Notes: generated from the sequence alone by a model not told the origin. A stretch of 64,000 nucleotides of DNA from Oscillibacter sp. (GCA_003539495.1 DPPB01000004.1:1-64000); one strand, 5' to 3'; shown: positions 50,199-58,916, counted from the first letter of the stretch. Numbers and translations: made by a program.

Positions 50199-50799
50199 AG
50201 GGGTGGCTGTGCGTGTTTCGCCCACGGCTGTATTACTGCTGGCGGTGTTTGCACTGGTGGCGCCGCCGGTGTGCCTGGCGGCGGTTTCATTGGCAGCGGG
50301 ATGCCATGAGGCGGGGCATTACATGGCGCTGCGGCTGAGCGGCGGCAGATTGGCGGCGGTGTCCGTCTCGGCCTTTGGGGCGCAGATGCGCGTCCGGGAA
50401 CGGTATCGGCTCTCCTATGGGCGGGAGGCTCTGTGCGTCCTGGCGGGTCCGCTGGTAAATGGTACATTGTCGTGGCTGTTGAGCCTGGCTGGGGCGAGGA
50501 GAGAGGAGCTGTACATTTTTGCCGGGGCGCAGCTGATTTTGGGTGTGTTCAACCTGCTGCCTCTATGGACTCTGGACGGCGGACGACTGCTGTGGATAGC
50601 GATAGCCTGGCTGACGGATCCATTTTTGGCGGACAAGGTATGCCGGATGGTAACGGCGGCGCTGCTCCTGGCCTTGGCGGCCCTGGGAATAGGACTATGG
50701 GTACGGTATCGGAGTGGATTTCTGCTGGTGGGCGTTGTGGGAATCATTTGCTGCACCGGACGGGAATTTATGCTTGCCAATCAGACCGGAAGGGGGTAG
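50185..50799 (+). CDS. spoIVFB: SpoIVFB-like site-2 protease (M50)
   Basis: This protein of about 204 residues has five or six membrane helices, the zinc site His-Glu-Ala-Gly-His and Asn-Leu-Leu-Pro-Leu-Trp-Thr-Leu-Asp-Gly-Gly, the two S2P motifs. SpoIVFB cuts pro-sigma-K in the mother cell. It lacks the CBS domain of Bacillus SpoIVFB. It overlaps spoIVFA by 14 bases if it starts at the ATG at 50185. GTG 50209, after AGAGGGG, is a good alternative. Confidence 0.8.
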   Translation: MWRHRGVAVRVSPTAVLLLAVFALVAPPVCLAAVSLAAGCHEAGHYMALRLSGGRLAAVSVSAFGAQMRVRERYRLSYGREALCVLAGPLVNGTLSWLLSLAGARREELYIFAGAQLILGVFNLLPLWTLDGGRLLWIAIAWLTDPFLADKVCRMVTAALLLALAALGIGLWVRYRSGFLLVGVVGIICCTGREFMLANQTGRG

Positions 50800-50819
50800 A
50801 ATGTAAATAATCATATAAA

Positions 50820-52670
50820 ATGGGAGATTATTATACATTGGATAAGAGATTGGAACGCATTTTGCCGCGGGTACAGAAACCGGCCCGATACACCGGCGGC
50901 GAATATAATGCGGTGAAAAAAGATCCGGCGCAGGTGGATACGCGAATCGCCTTCTGCTTCCCGGATACCTATGAGATTGGCATGTCCAATCTGGGCATGC
51001 GGATTCTGTACGGCGTTATGAACAACATGGACGGCGTATGGTGCCAGCGGGTATTTGCCCCCTGGGGCGACATGGAGGAGGAGATGCGCCGGGCCCATAT
51101 GCCGCTGTTTGCCCTTGAGAGCGGCGAGCCCATCACGGACTTTGACATTGTGGCCTTTTCCGTGGGCTACGAGATGGCATTCACCTCTATTTTAAATATG
51201 CTGGACCTGGCGGATATCCCCCTGCACAGCGCAGACCGCACGGGCCTGACTCCGCTGGTCATTGCCGGGGGCACTGCCATGTATAACCCTGAGCCCATTG
51301 CGGACTTCATTGATATCGTCAGCCTGGGCGAAGGGGAGGATGTGACAGCGGAGCTCATTGAGCTGCACCGAAAAGCCAGGAGAGAAGGCTGGAGTAAAGC
51401 GGACTTCCTTCGCAGGGCGGCCCAGGTGCCGGGGCTGTATGTGCCCAGCCTGTATGATGTGGAATATAACCCCGACGGCACCGTAAAGGCAATCATTCCC
51501 CGGGACGGTGCGCCCAAGGTGGTACGCAAGCGCATCGTGAAGGATATGGACAAGTCCTATTACCCCACCAAGACCATCGTCCCCTCTACGGAGATCGTAC
51601 AGGACCGGGTGACCCTGGAGCTGTTTCGGGGCTGTATCCGGGGCTGCCGGTTCTGCCAGGCGGGGTATGTGTATCGCCCGGTGCGCAACCGCAGCGAGGA
51701 GTTGTGTGTGCGCTACGGCGTGGAGGCCTGCAACGACTCCGGGTACCAGGAGGTGACCTTATCCTCCCTCAGCACCAGCGACTATCCACAGCTGACGGAG
51801 CTGTGTGACGACCTGGAGGGATTCTGCCAGGAGCGTCATGTGAATTTGTCCCTGCCCAGTCTGCGGGCGGATAACTTTTCGATGAGCCTCATGCAGCGGC
51901 TGGCCAAGGGCCGCAAGTCCGGTTTGACATTTGCCCCGGAGGCGGGTACCCAGCGTTTGCGGGACGTCATCAATAAAAATGTCACCCAGGAGGAGCTGCT
52001 GGCCTCCTGCCGCACGGCCTTTGCCGGGGGATATAGCGCTGTGAAGCTCTACTTCATGCTGGGCCTGCCCACGGAGACAGACGAGGATGTGCTGGGTATT
52101 GCCGACCTGGCTGCCCGGGTCATGCATGCCTGGCGAGAGAGCGCGTCCAACAAGCAGCGGGGGGTGCGCATTACGGTGTCTACCTCCTGGTTCGTGCCCA
52201 AGCCCCACACGGCTTTTCAGTGGGAGCCCCAAATTTCTAAAGAGGAATACCAGCGCCGGGTGAAGCTCCTGCGGGAGGCCATCACCACCAAGACTGTTAC
52301 CTACAACTGGCATGACCCTGACACCAGCTTTCTGGAGGCTGTGCTGGCCCGGGGAGATCGGCGTATGTGCAAGGTCTTGGAAGCCGCGTGGCGTAAGGGC
52401 GCGAAGCTTGACGCTTGGGAGGAGTATTTTTCCCTGGAACGCTGGATGGAGGCTTTTGATGAGTGCGGCCTGGATCCGCATTTTTACGCCAACCGCCAGC
52501 GGGAAAAGGACGAGATCATGCCCTGGAGCGTTATTTCCAGCGGTGTGACGGAGGAATATCTTTGGCGGGAACTGCAGCGGGCCAAGGCGGGCGTTACAAC
52601 CCCGGATTGCCGCACCCACTGCAACGCCTGCGGGGCTAATCACTTGGTGGGGGGGACTTGCCATGTCTAA
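50820..52670 (+). CDS. B12-binding-domain radical SAM protein (TIGR03960-like)
   Basis: This 616-residue protein has an N-terminal cobalamin-binding-like Rossmann domain (about 40-200) and a radical SAM barrel with Cys-Ile-Arg-Gly-Cys-Arg-Phe-Cys (CxxxCxxC, about 265-272). The C-terminal end is rich in Cys and His. This family is always paired with the DUF2344 partner, which here overlaps by 8 bases. The reaction is not established. Confidence 0.85.
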   Translation: MGDYYTLDKRLERILPRVQKPARYTGGEYNAVKKDPAQVDTRIAFCFPDTYEIGMSNLGMRILYGVMNNMDGVWCQRVFAPWGDMEEEMRRAHMPLFALESGEPITDFDIVAFSVGYEMAFTSILNMLDLADIPLHSADRTGLTPLVIAGGTAMYNPEPIADFIDIVSLGEGEDVTAELIELHRKARREGWSKADFLRRAAQVPGLYVPSLYDVEYNPDGTVKAIIPRDGAPKVVRKRIVKDMDKSYYPTKTIVPSTEIVQDRVTLELFRGCIRGCRFCQAGYVYRPVRNRSEELCVRYGVEACNDSGYQEVTLSSLSTSDYPQLTELCDDLEGFCQERHVNLSLPSLRADNFSMSLMQRLAKGRKSGLTFAPEAGTQRLRDVINKNVTQEELLASCRTAFAGGYSAVKLYFMLGLPTETDEDVLGIADLAARVMHAWRESASNKQRGVRITVSTSWFVPKPHTAFQWEPQISKEEYQRRVKLLREAITTKTVTYNWHDPDTSFLEAVLARGDRRMCKVLEAAWRKGAKLDAWEEYFSLERWMEAFDECGLDPHFYANRQREKDEIMPWSVISSGVTEEYLWRELQRAKAGVTTPDCRTHCNACGANHLVGGTCHV

Positions 52671-53325
52671 GCTGAGATTGTTATTTATCAAGGAAGGCCC
52701 GGCGGCTTACATCTCTCACCTGGATCTGCTGCGCACGGTGCAGCGCGCCTTTCCCCGGACGGAGCTGGACATCAAGCACAGCAACGGCTACCATCCCCAT
52801 CCCATCATCTCCATCGTCCTGCCCCTGCCCGTGGGGCAGAGCAGCCAGTGCGAGCTGCTGGATTTTGAGGTGATCCAGGAAACCGATGGCCGAGGCATTG
52901 CCGAAAAGCTCAATGAGGGTATGCCCGAGGGGCTGCATGTGCTGGATTGCTACGAGGCCAAGCGCCCAGTACGGGAGCTGGCTGCGCTGTGGGCAGAGGT
53001 CACATTGGAATATGACAGTGGCATACCGGAAAATGCGGCTCAGCGACTGCAGGAGCTGCTGAGCCGCCGGGAGCTTATTATCCAAAAGCGCACCAAGCGC
53101 AAGGACATGGCGGATGTGGATATTGCGCCCATGATCCTTCGGACGGATTGGAGGGAAGGGGAGAACGCCCTGATAGGTACCGTCCTGGTCCAGGCACAAA
53201 ATCCGGGTCTGAACCCTCAGCTGCTGGAGAAGGCTGTGGAGCGGTACGCCCCGGAGCTGGCGCCGGACTTCACCCGGGTGCGGCGGCTGGAGCTGCTGGA
53301 TGCGGAGGGGAAAATTTTCCGCTGA
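52663..53325 (+). CDS. Radical SAM-associated protein (DUF2344/TIGR03936-like)
   Basis: This 220-residue protein starts with Arg-Leu-Leu-Phe-Ile-Lys-Glu-Gly-Pro-Ala-Ala-Tyr-Ile-Ser-His-Leu-Asp and contains Ser-Asn-Gly-Tyr-His-Pro-His-Pro-x-Ile-Ser, the DUF2344 pattern. It has no radical SAM cysteines and acts as partner of the preceding gene. A likely RNA-related role is suggested by its frequent place near ribosomal genes (rplS follows here). Confidence 0.85.
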   Translation: MSKLRLLFIKEGPAAYISHLDLLRTVQRAFPRTELDIKHSNGYHPHPIISIVLPLPVGQSSQCELLDFEVIQETDGRGIAEKLNEGMPEGLHVLDCYEAKRPVRELAALWAEVTLEYDSGIPENAAQRLQELLSRRELIIQKRTKRKDMADVDIAPMILRTDWREGENALIGTVLVQAQNPGLNPQLLEKAVERYAPELAPDFTRVRRLELLDAEGKIFR

Positions 53326-53339
53326 AAATGAAAAAAATG

Positions 53340-53473
53340 CTTGCGCTTAGAGCGCAAGTGTGATATTCTATACTGGCGTAAAAAGGGCGGTCCTCTGCTG
53401 TCGGCGCTCCCAAAGTGAGATGGGCGCTGTAAAATGGCGGCATGAACACCTATATTATTAGGAGGAAATATCC
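53340..53473 (+). promoter_or_regulatory. rplS promoter and leader
   Basis: A hairpin CTTGCGCT/AGCGCAAG (53340-53358) is followed by TATACT at 53369-53374 as a -10 box. About 95 nt of leader precede rplS, with a GGCGCTCCC/GGGCGCTG pairing. Firmicutes rplS genes often have an L19 leader; I cannot confirm the class. Confidence 0.4.
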
Positions 53474-53815
53474 ATGGATCTCATCAAGGCTCTTAACGAG
53501 AAGCAGCTGCAGGCTGAAAAGCCCCAGGTCAATGTGGGCGATACCGTCAAGGTACACGTCAAGGTCAAGGAAGGCTCCCGTGAGCGTATCCAGGTCTTTG
53601 AGGGTACCGTCATTGCTAAGAAGCACGGCGGCATCGAGGAAACCATCACCGTCCGTCGCCTGTCCTATGGCGTGGGTGTGGAGAAGGTTTTCCCCGTTCA
53701 CTCCCCCTCCATCGAGAAAATCGAGACCGTGCGCAGCGGTTTTGTCCGCCGCGCCAAGCTGTACTATCTGCGTGACCGGGTCGGCAAGGCCGCCAAGGTC
53801 AGAGAGAAGCTGTAA
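53474..53815 (+). CDS. rplS: Ribosomal protein L19
   Basis: This 113-residue L19 of usual length has Val-Gly-Asp-Thr-Val-Lys-Val-His-Val-Lys, Arg-Ile-Gln-Val-Phe-Glu-Gly, Thr-Val-Arg-Arg-Leu-Ser-Tyr-Gly-Val-Gly-Val-Glu and Arg-Arg-Ala-Lys-Leu-Tyr-Tyr-Leu-Arg. AGGAGGAAA precedes the ATG. Confidence 0.98.
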   Translation: MDLIKALNEKQLQAEKPQVNVGDTVKVHVKVKEGSRERIQVFEGTVIAKKHGGIEETITVRRLSYGVGVEKVFPVHSPSIEKIETVRSGFVRRAKLYYLRDRVGKAAKVREKL

Positions 53816-53826
53816 ACAGCGAGCCG

Positions 53827-53855
53827 AAAACCGCCGACCTTTGTCGGCGGTTTTT
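53827..53855 (+). terminator. Terminator after rplS
   Basis: ACCGCCGAC pairs with GTCGGCGGT, followed by TTTT. Confidence 0.88.
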
Positions 53856-53870
53856 ATGTCTAAAACAAAG

Positions 53871-53907
53871 AGTCAGCAGACGAGCTTCTCGCCTGCTGAC
53901 TTTTTTT
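53871..53907. terminator. Terminator of the adenine deaminase gene
   Basis: AGTCAGCAG with CGAG/CTCG inside and CTGCTGACT, with T-runs on the + side; it works in both directions. Confidence 0.75.
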
Positions 53908-53922
53908 GCAATATTTGCAATA

Positions 53923-55650
53923 TCAGATATACCGCTGAGTGTTCACGTCGAACACACCACGGGTGGTGATGCGCAGGGTGGGGATCACCGGCAGAGCCAT
54001 GAAGCTCAAGGTCATGAATGGGTCGATGTCCTGAGACACGCCCAGGCGGAAGGCCTCATCCTTGGCACTTTCCAGGGCGCTGTTCACCATGACCAAGGGG
54101 TCATCGCTCATAATACCCGCGATGGCCAGGGGTACCTCGCCCAAAACCTTGCCGTCCTGCATCACAGTAATGCCACCGTGATTCTCCGCAATACGGTTGG
54201 CGGCGGCGGCCATTTCCTCCTCATTGGTCCCCACCACGATGATATTGTGGGAGTCATGGGAGATGCTGGTGGCCACGGCGCCGGACTTCAGGCCATAGCC
54301 TTTGATGTAGCCCAGACCAATGTGATGGGTGTTCTTATGCCGTTCGATAACGGCCACCTTCAGAATATCATACTCTACATCGATATGATCGATGTAGCCG
54401 GCATCCTCGGAGATAATTTCCCCGGGCACCAGGCCGATGATGGCGTGGGGACGGCCATCCTTAAAGTCCTCCGCTGTCAGCTTGCCCAGGTGGAAGGTAT
54501 CGTGGGCGCGTTTGACCAGATAGGGGTCGATCTCCGGGGTGGGGAAGTCCCGCAGCAGGCCGTCGTACATCAGCTCACCCCGTTTATAGACCATCTCAAT
54601 GTTAAAGTCATTGAAATTGTCGATGACTACAAAGTCGGCCAGGTAGCCGGGAGCGATGGCACCGCGGTTATTGAGCAGGAAGTATCGGGCGGCGGTGTGG
54701 CAGGCGGCCTTCACAGCGATGATGGGATCCACGCCCAGGGAAATGGCCTTCTTCACGATGTAGTCGATGTGCCCCTTTTCCAGCAGGTCATTGGGGTGCT
54801 TGTCGTCGGTGCAGAACATGCAGCGGTCCACATATTTGTCACACAGCAGGGGGGCCAGTGCCTCCAGGTTCCTTGCGGCTGTACCCTCCCGGATCATGAT
54901 GAACTGACCGCGTTTCAGCTTGGCCAGGGCGTCATCAATGTCGGAGCATTCATGGTCGGAATATACGCCGGCGGCGATATAGGCGTTAAGGTCGTTGCCG
55001 GAAAGGCCGGGGGCATGGCCGTCGATCTTCTTGTGATGGGCCTGGGAGGCCACGATCTTCTCCACCACCTGGGGATCGCCGTTGACGGTGCCTACAAAGT
55101 TCATCATTTCTGCCAGACCCTGGACCCGGGGATGGTCATAGAAGGAGTCAATGGCCCGGTAATCCAGAATGGCGCCGGACTCGTCCAGGGGCGTGGCGGG
55201 CACACAGGAGGGCAGCATGAAGCGCACATCCACCGGCAGATCCTCCGTAGCCTGGAGCATGTATTCGATGCCATCGGTGCCCATGACGTTGGCAATCTCG
55301 TGGGGATCGGTGATAACGGTGGTGGTGCCGTGGGGAAGGACCGCCTTGGCAAACTCCGTGGGGCTCACCAGGGAACTCTCCAGATGGATATGTGCGTCCA
55401 GGAAGCCGGGCAGCACGATCTTGCCGGAGACATCCATTTCCACCTTGCCGTGATATTCGCCCATGCCCACGATGAGCCCCTCCGCCACGGCGATGTCGCA
55501 CTGGCTGAGCTCATTGGAGAAAACGTTGACATAGGTGGCATTTTTTAGAACCAGGTCGGCCGGTACCCGGCCGGCGGCCACGTCGATGACATGGAGCTTC
55601 TTGTTGAGCTTGCGGTTGATTTTACCGGCATAGCTTTCTTTCACGGACAT
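53923..55650 (-). CDS. ade: Adenine deaminase
   Basis: This 575-residue amidohydrolase of the AdeC type has His-Ile-His-Leu-Glu-Ser-Ser near the start for metal, Thr-Thr-Thr-Val-Ile-Thr-Asp-Pro-His-Glu, Ser-Asp-His-Glu, and Phe-Cys-Thr-Asp-Asp-Lys-His-Pro-Asn-Asp. It turns adenine into hypoxanthine, the substrate for the hydroxylases at 40-48 kb. AAAGGAGAACG precedes the ATG at 55650. It follows the PRTase gene after 162 bp and may share its transcript. Confidence 0.95.
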   Translation of the reverse strand: MSVKESYAGKINRKLNKKLHVIDVAAGRVPADLVLKNATYVNVFSNELSQCDIAVAEGLIVGMGEYHGKVEMDVSGKIVLPGFLDAHIHLESSLVSPTEFAKAVLPHGTTTVITDPHEIANVMGTDGIEYMLQATEDLPVDVRFMLPSCVPATPLDESGAILDYRAIDSFYDHPRVQGLAEMMNFVGTVNGDPQVVEKIVASQAHHKKIDGHAPGLSGNDLNAYIAAGVYSDHECSDIDDALAKLKRGQFIMIREGTAARNLEALAPLLCDKYVDRCMFCTDDKHPNDLLEKGHIDYIVKKAISLGVDPIIAVKAACHTAARYFLLNNRGAIAPGYLADFVVIDNFNDFNIEMVYKRGELMYDGLLRDFPTPEIDPYLVKRAHDTFHLGKLTAEDFKDGRPHAIIGLVPGEIISEDAGYIDHIDVEYDILKVAVIERHKNTHHIGLGYIKGYGLKSGAVATSISHDSHNIIVVGTNEEEMAAAANRIAENHGGITVMQDGKVLGEVPLAIAGIMSDDPLVMVNSALESAKDEAFRLGVSQDIDPFMTLSFMALPVIPTLRITTRGVFDVNTQRYI

Positions 55651-55812
55651 AATTCGTTCTCCTTTCATACAGACGGGGAGGAGCCCCACAGCTTGCATCC
55701 GCTGGCATCCTGGCATCTGTTTTATTAATTCCTCATATTACCACAGCTTATTTCAAATGTCCACAAAAAAATGAAAAAAAGATGGCTGCATTTCAGCAGC
55801 CATCTTAAAAAA

Positions 55813-56373
55813 TTACTTGATCGTTCCGTCGGCGTTGAATACCGGCAGGGGAGCCAGGAACTTGATGTCCTTGCGCTGGGCGGCCGCGCCCTCGGCCAGA
55901 GCGGCAATACGGTCTACCACGATGCCGCCCGCCAACTCCACCAAATGCTCCATAGCCAGCAGGGAACCGCCGGTGGAGATGACGTCGTCCATGAGCACGA
56001 TACGCTTGCCGCGAATCATCGCCGCATCGTCACTGCCCAGATACAGCCGCTGAGTGCCGGCGGTGGTGATGGATTTATCCTCCACATGGATGGGGTTAGG
56101 CATGTAGACCTTTTCCCCCTTGCGGGCAATGAAGTACTTCTCTGCGCCGGATTGGCGGGCCATTTCGTGGATAAGGGGGATGCTCTTGGCTTCGGCTGTA
56201 AAAAGATAGTCATAGCTGCCGGGCTCCAAAAGCTCCAGCATAGCCTTGGCGCAGGCCACGGTCAGCTCGGCGTCACCAAAGCAGATGAAGGCGCCGATGT
56301 GCAGATCGTCTGTCACCTTGCAGATAGGCAGCTCGCGCTGCAAACCAGCCACTGTCAGCGAATATGTATGCAT
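55813..56373 (-). CDS. Purine phosphoribosyltransferase-like protein
   Basis: This 186-residue type I PRTase has the PRPP motif Val-Leu-Met-Asp-Asp-Val-Ile-Ser-Thr-Gly-Gly-Ser (about 125-136). It resembles adenine or xanthine PRTases. It could return adenine to AMP next to the deaminase that removes it. AAAGGAG precedes the ATG at 56373. The leader is about 135 nt long. Confidence 0.82.
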   Translation of the reverse strand: MHTYSLTVAGLQRELPICKVTDDLHIGAFICFGDAELTVACAKAMLELLEPGSYDYLFTAEAKSIPLIHEMARQSGAEKYFIARKGEKVYMPNPIHVEDKSITTAGTQRLYLGSDDAAMIRGKRIVLMDDVISTGGSLLAMEHLVELAGGIVVDRIAALAEGAAAQRKDIKFLAPLPVFNADGTIK

Positions 56374-56510
56374 AAAAAATTCTCCTTTTGCCCCAAAAGC
56401 ACCCGACATAAGAAAAGCCCTTCCCGTAAGGGACCGGCTTGGGTTAGGCGCACTGTCGCATGAGGCGATTATTTTTTTTGGCTGTGGGTGGGAGGGCAAT
56501 AAACCTTCCT
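56374..56510 (-). promoter_or_regulatory. PRTase gene leader with possible attenuator
   Basis: Read leftward, AAGCCGGTCCCTTACGGG-AAGGGCTTTT forms a hairpin followed by T, a terminator-like element 50 nt before the start. The rest has no purine-riboswitch core that I can see. A purine-linked attenuator is possible. Confidence 0.35.
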
Positions 56511-56515
56511 TTAAT

Positions 56516-56543
56516 ATTATATATAAGAATTGCAAAAAGTCAA
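56516..56543 (-). promoter_or_regulatory. PRTase gene promoter
   Basis: Leftward TTGACT (56538-56543), a 16-bp spacer and TATAAT (56516-56521). Confidence 0.75.
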
Positions 56544-56669
56544 TATGAAATCAACGCAGACACCAGTTTGCGGCGGAAAAATCCGGCAGCGGAAGGAGTA
56601 TTTGCACATTGCACAAAAAAGTCAAGCTTTTTTTTACAATGAAGGGGATGTTTTTCCCGGCGAAACCCC

Positions 56670-56698
56670 TTGAGAAATACCGGGAATGGTGTTATCAT
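56670..56698 (+). promoter_or_regulatory. gdhA promoter
   Basis: TTGAGA (56670-56675), a 17-bp spacer and TATCAT (56693-56698), 75 bp before the start codon. Confidence 0.65.
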
Positions 56699-56773
56699 CT
56701 TTATGTACGGGGCATGAGAGCCCGTCATATAAACATTCCAAATCGGAACATATTTTTGAGGAGGCAATTTATT

Positions 56774-58126
56774 ATGAATGCTTATCTGGCCAGCGTCATT
56801 GAGAACGTTAAGGCGAAGCACGGTAACGAGCCTGAGTTTGTTCAGACCGTTGAAGAGGTTTTTTCCTCTTTGGAGCCCGTCATTGAGAAGCACCCTGAGT
56901 ATGAGAAGGTCGATCTGCTGAACCGCATGGTCGAGCCTGAGCGTATGTTTACCTTCCGTGTTGTGTGGTGCGATGATAACGGTCAGTGGCACACCAACCG
57001 CGGCTGGCGCTGCCAGTTCAACGGCGCTATTGGCCCCTACAAGGGTGGTCTGCGTTTCCAGAAGAACGTGTACGAGGGCATTATCAAGTTCCTGGGCTTT
57101 GAGCAGACCTTCAAAAACAGCCTGACCGGCCTGCCCATCGGCGGCGCCAAGGGCGGTTCCGATTTTGATCCCGCCGGAAAGTCCGACGCTGAGGTTATGC
57201 GTTTCTGCCAAAGCTTCATGACCGCTCTGTATCGTTACATCGGGCCCGATGTTGACGTTCCCGCCGGTGATATGGGCGTGGGCGGCCGCGAGATCGGCTA
57301 TCTGTATGGTCAGTACCGTCGCCTGAAGGGCGTGTGGGAGAACGGCGTTCTCACCGGTAAGGGCTTCTCCTACGGCGGCTCCCGCATCCGTCCCGAGGCT
57401 ACCGGCTACGGCGCTATCTACTACCTGCAGGAAGTGCTGAAGCACGAGAATGACACCATCGAGGGCAAGCGCATCGCTATCTCCGGCTATGGCAACGTGG
57501 GCTGGGGCATCATGAAGAAGGCATCCCAGCTGGGCGCCAAGGTTACTTACTTTGCCGGTCCCGACGGTTATATTCACGATCCCGACGGCGTTATCACCGA
57601 CGAGAAGCTGAACTTCATCCTGGAAATGCGCGCTAAGGATCCTATGCACTGCAAGCCCTATGCCGATAAGTTCGGCTGCGAGTTCGTGCCCGGTGAGAAG
57701 TGCTGGGGCGTCAAGGATGTGGACGTGTACATGCCCGCCGCTATGCAGAACGACGTTAAGATGGAGTCCGCTGAAAAGATCGCTGTTTCCGGCGTGAAGT
57801 ACTACATCGAGGTCGCCAATATGCCCACCACTAACGATGCCCTGAACTTCCTGCGTCAGCAGAAGCACATCATCGTGGCTCCCTCCAAGGCTGTTAATGC
57901 CGGCGGCGTGGGTGTCTCCGCTCTGGAGATGGCACAGAACTCCGAGCGCCTGGTTTGGAGCGCCGAGGAAGTCGACCATCAGCTGCACACCATGATGGAG
58001 AACATCCACCGTGTGTCTGCTGAGGCTGCTGCCGAGTACGGCCTGGGCTATGACCTGGTGGCTGGCGCCAACATCGCCGGCTTCAAGAAGGTCGCCGAGG
58101 CTATGATGGAGCAGGGCTGCTTCTAA
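56774..58126 (+). CDS. gdhA: NADP-type glutamate dehydrogenase
   Basis: This 450-residue protein of the hexameric GDH family has Gly-Pro-Tyr-Lys-Gly-Gly-Leu-Arg-Phe, Pro-Ile-Gly-Gly-Ala-Lys-Gly-Gly with the catalytic Lys, Pro-Ala-Gly-Asp-Met-Gly-Val-Gly and the nucleotide-binding Gly-Tyr-Gly-Asn-Val-Gly-Trp-Gly. It links 2-oxoglutarate and ammonia to glutamate. The ATG at 56774 follows GAGGAGGC. Codon use is strongly biased, as for a very abundant protein. The longer frame upstream lies in the leader. Confidence 0.96.
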   Translation: MNAYLASVIENVKAKHGNEPEFVQTVEEVFSSLEPVIEKHPEYEKVDLLNRMVEPERMFTFRVVWCDDNGQWHTNRGWRCQFNGAIGPYKGGLRFQKNVYEGIIKFLGFEQTFKNSLTGLPIGGAKGGSDFDPAGKSDAEVMRFCQSFMTALYRYIGPDVDVPAGDMGVGGREIGYLYGQYRRLKGVWENGVLTGKGFSYGGSRIRPEATGYGAIYYLQEVLKHENDTIEGKRIAISGYGNVGWGIMKKASQLGAKVTYFAGPDGYIHDPDGVITDEKLNFILEMRAKDPMHCKPYADKFGCEFVPGEKCWGVKDVDVYMPAAMQNDVKMESAEKIAVSGVKYYIEVANMPTTNDALNFLRQQKHIIVAPSKAVNAGGVGVSALEMAQNSERLVWSAEEVDHQLHTMMENIHRVSAEAAAEYGLGYDLVAGANIAGFKKVAEAMMEQGCF

Positions 58127-58158
58127 TCGGGCTGCTTGCTTCCAAAATAAATTACTGC

Positions 58159-58191
58159 AAAAAAGGAGAAGCCGAAAGGCTTCTCCTTTTT
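58159..58191 (+). terminator. Terminator after gdhA
   Basis: AAAAGGAGAAGCC pairs with GGCTTCTCCTTTT around a GAAA loop. Confidence 0.9.
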
Positions 58192-58243
58192 GTGCATTTT
58201 AAAGTGGGTTTTGCTAAAATGTTGAGAAATAATTGACATATTA

Positions 58244-58272
58244 TTGACAAATCCTTAGCGATAGTTTACAAT
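58244..58272 (+). promoter_or_regulatory. Promoter of the orphan RNA
   Basis: TTGACA (58244-58249), a 17-bp spacer and TACAAT (58267-58272). A second TTGACA lies 11 bp upstream (58233-58238). Confidence 0.8.
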
Positions 58273-58278
58273 GAACTT

Positions 58279-58398
58279 GCGAGAGATCACGAACACTGCT
58301 CAGGGAACCGATAGCGCACTGACTCCGGTATTTATGGCCTCGATCGCAAAATCACCACACCACAACGAGGCCGGCCTTGGCTTCGTTGTGTTTTTTTG
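58279..58398 (+). ncRNA. Unidentified structured leader or small RNA
   Basis: This transcript of about 120 nt has its own promoter and ends in a strong terminator (ACAACGAGGCC / GGCTTCGTTGT, then TTTTTTT). A TTGCGA/TCGCAA helix closes a domain of about 75 nt (58278-58356). Inside is GGGAACCGATAGCGCACTGA and a possible ACCG/CGGT stem. It matches none of the common riboswitch cores I compared by eye. It lies just before the ribosome site of the membrane protein at 58416, so it may be a riboswitch or attenuator for that gene. Confidence 0.5.
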
Positions 58399-58415
58399 CG
58401 GAGAAAGGAGAGACT

Positions 58416-58862
58416 ATGGAAGAAAAGACACACAGAAATTCGTCGCCACTTACCATCATGACTATTTTGGCGGTCATATTATTGATTGCGGCCATCATCC
58501 TGTCCGTGATCTGCGTCCGGCAAAGAAATATGCTGCGCTATAAATCCATCGTGACCCTCAGCATGGCCTATGCGTACATGCAGGAGGTGTATGCGGGAGA
58601 GGATGCATCGGAGCATCCCCAGGCCCATATGATCCTGCAAAGCCTGGAGGGCCTGGCGGATGATTTGGATGAACCGGCGCAGAAGGTGAAGGAGTTGGTC
58701 CGCCTTTCCGTACAGGATCTTTCGGAGGAAAGCTTCCAAAGGGCGGCGCAGATCGTCCTGCCCATCCGTGTGGCTTTCGACACGGAAAATAAAACCGTGT
58801 CCACAGATATGGACCAGCTGCACCGGGCCATCGACCAGCTGGAGACACTTGTAACGCAGTAA
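58416..58862 (+). CDS. Unknown small membrane protein
   Basis: This 148-residue protein has a polar N-terminal tail (1-12), one strong membrane helix (about 13-35) and a helical, acidic outside part with Met-Gln-Glu-Val-Tyr-Ala-Gly-Glu and Leu-Glu-Gly-Leu-Ala-Asp-Asp-Leu-Asp-Glu. I do not recognise the family. AAAGGAGAGACT precedes the ATG at 58416. The promoter upstream runs through the structured RNA and its terminator first, so expression would need read-through. Confidence 0.7.
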   Translation: MEEKTHRNSSPLTIMTILAVILLIAAIILSVICVRQRNMLRYKSIVTLSMAYAYMQEVYAGEDASEHPQAHMILQSLEGLADDLDEPAQKVKELVRLSVQDLSEESFQRAAQIVLPIRVAFDTENKTVSTDMDQLHRAIDQLETLVTQ

Positions 58863-58880
58863 GCTCCTATATAGATATTA

Positions 58881-58916
58881 CAAGGCCCTCCGGCTGAACC
58901 GGAGGGCCTTGTTTTT
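58881..58916 (+). terminator. Terminator after the membrane protein gene
   Basis: CAAGGCCCTCCGG pairs with CCGGAGGGCCTTG, then TTTTT. Confidence 0.9.

Noticed and set aside
54178..55548. 456-codon frame opposite adenine deaminase
   Set aside because: Shadow of ade; Gly/His-rich and without a start signal.
56374..56510. Purine riboswitch before the PRTase gene
   Set aside because: The conserved loop sequences of the guanine/adenine aptamer are not visible.
58271..58543. 90-codon frame across the orphan RNA
   Set aside because: It starts inside the -10 region, crosses a terminator and overlaps the real membrane protein gene; no ribosome site.
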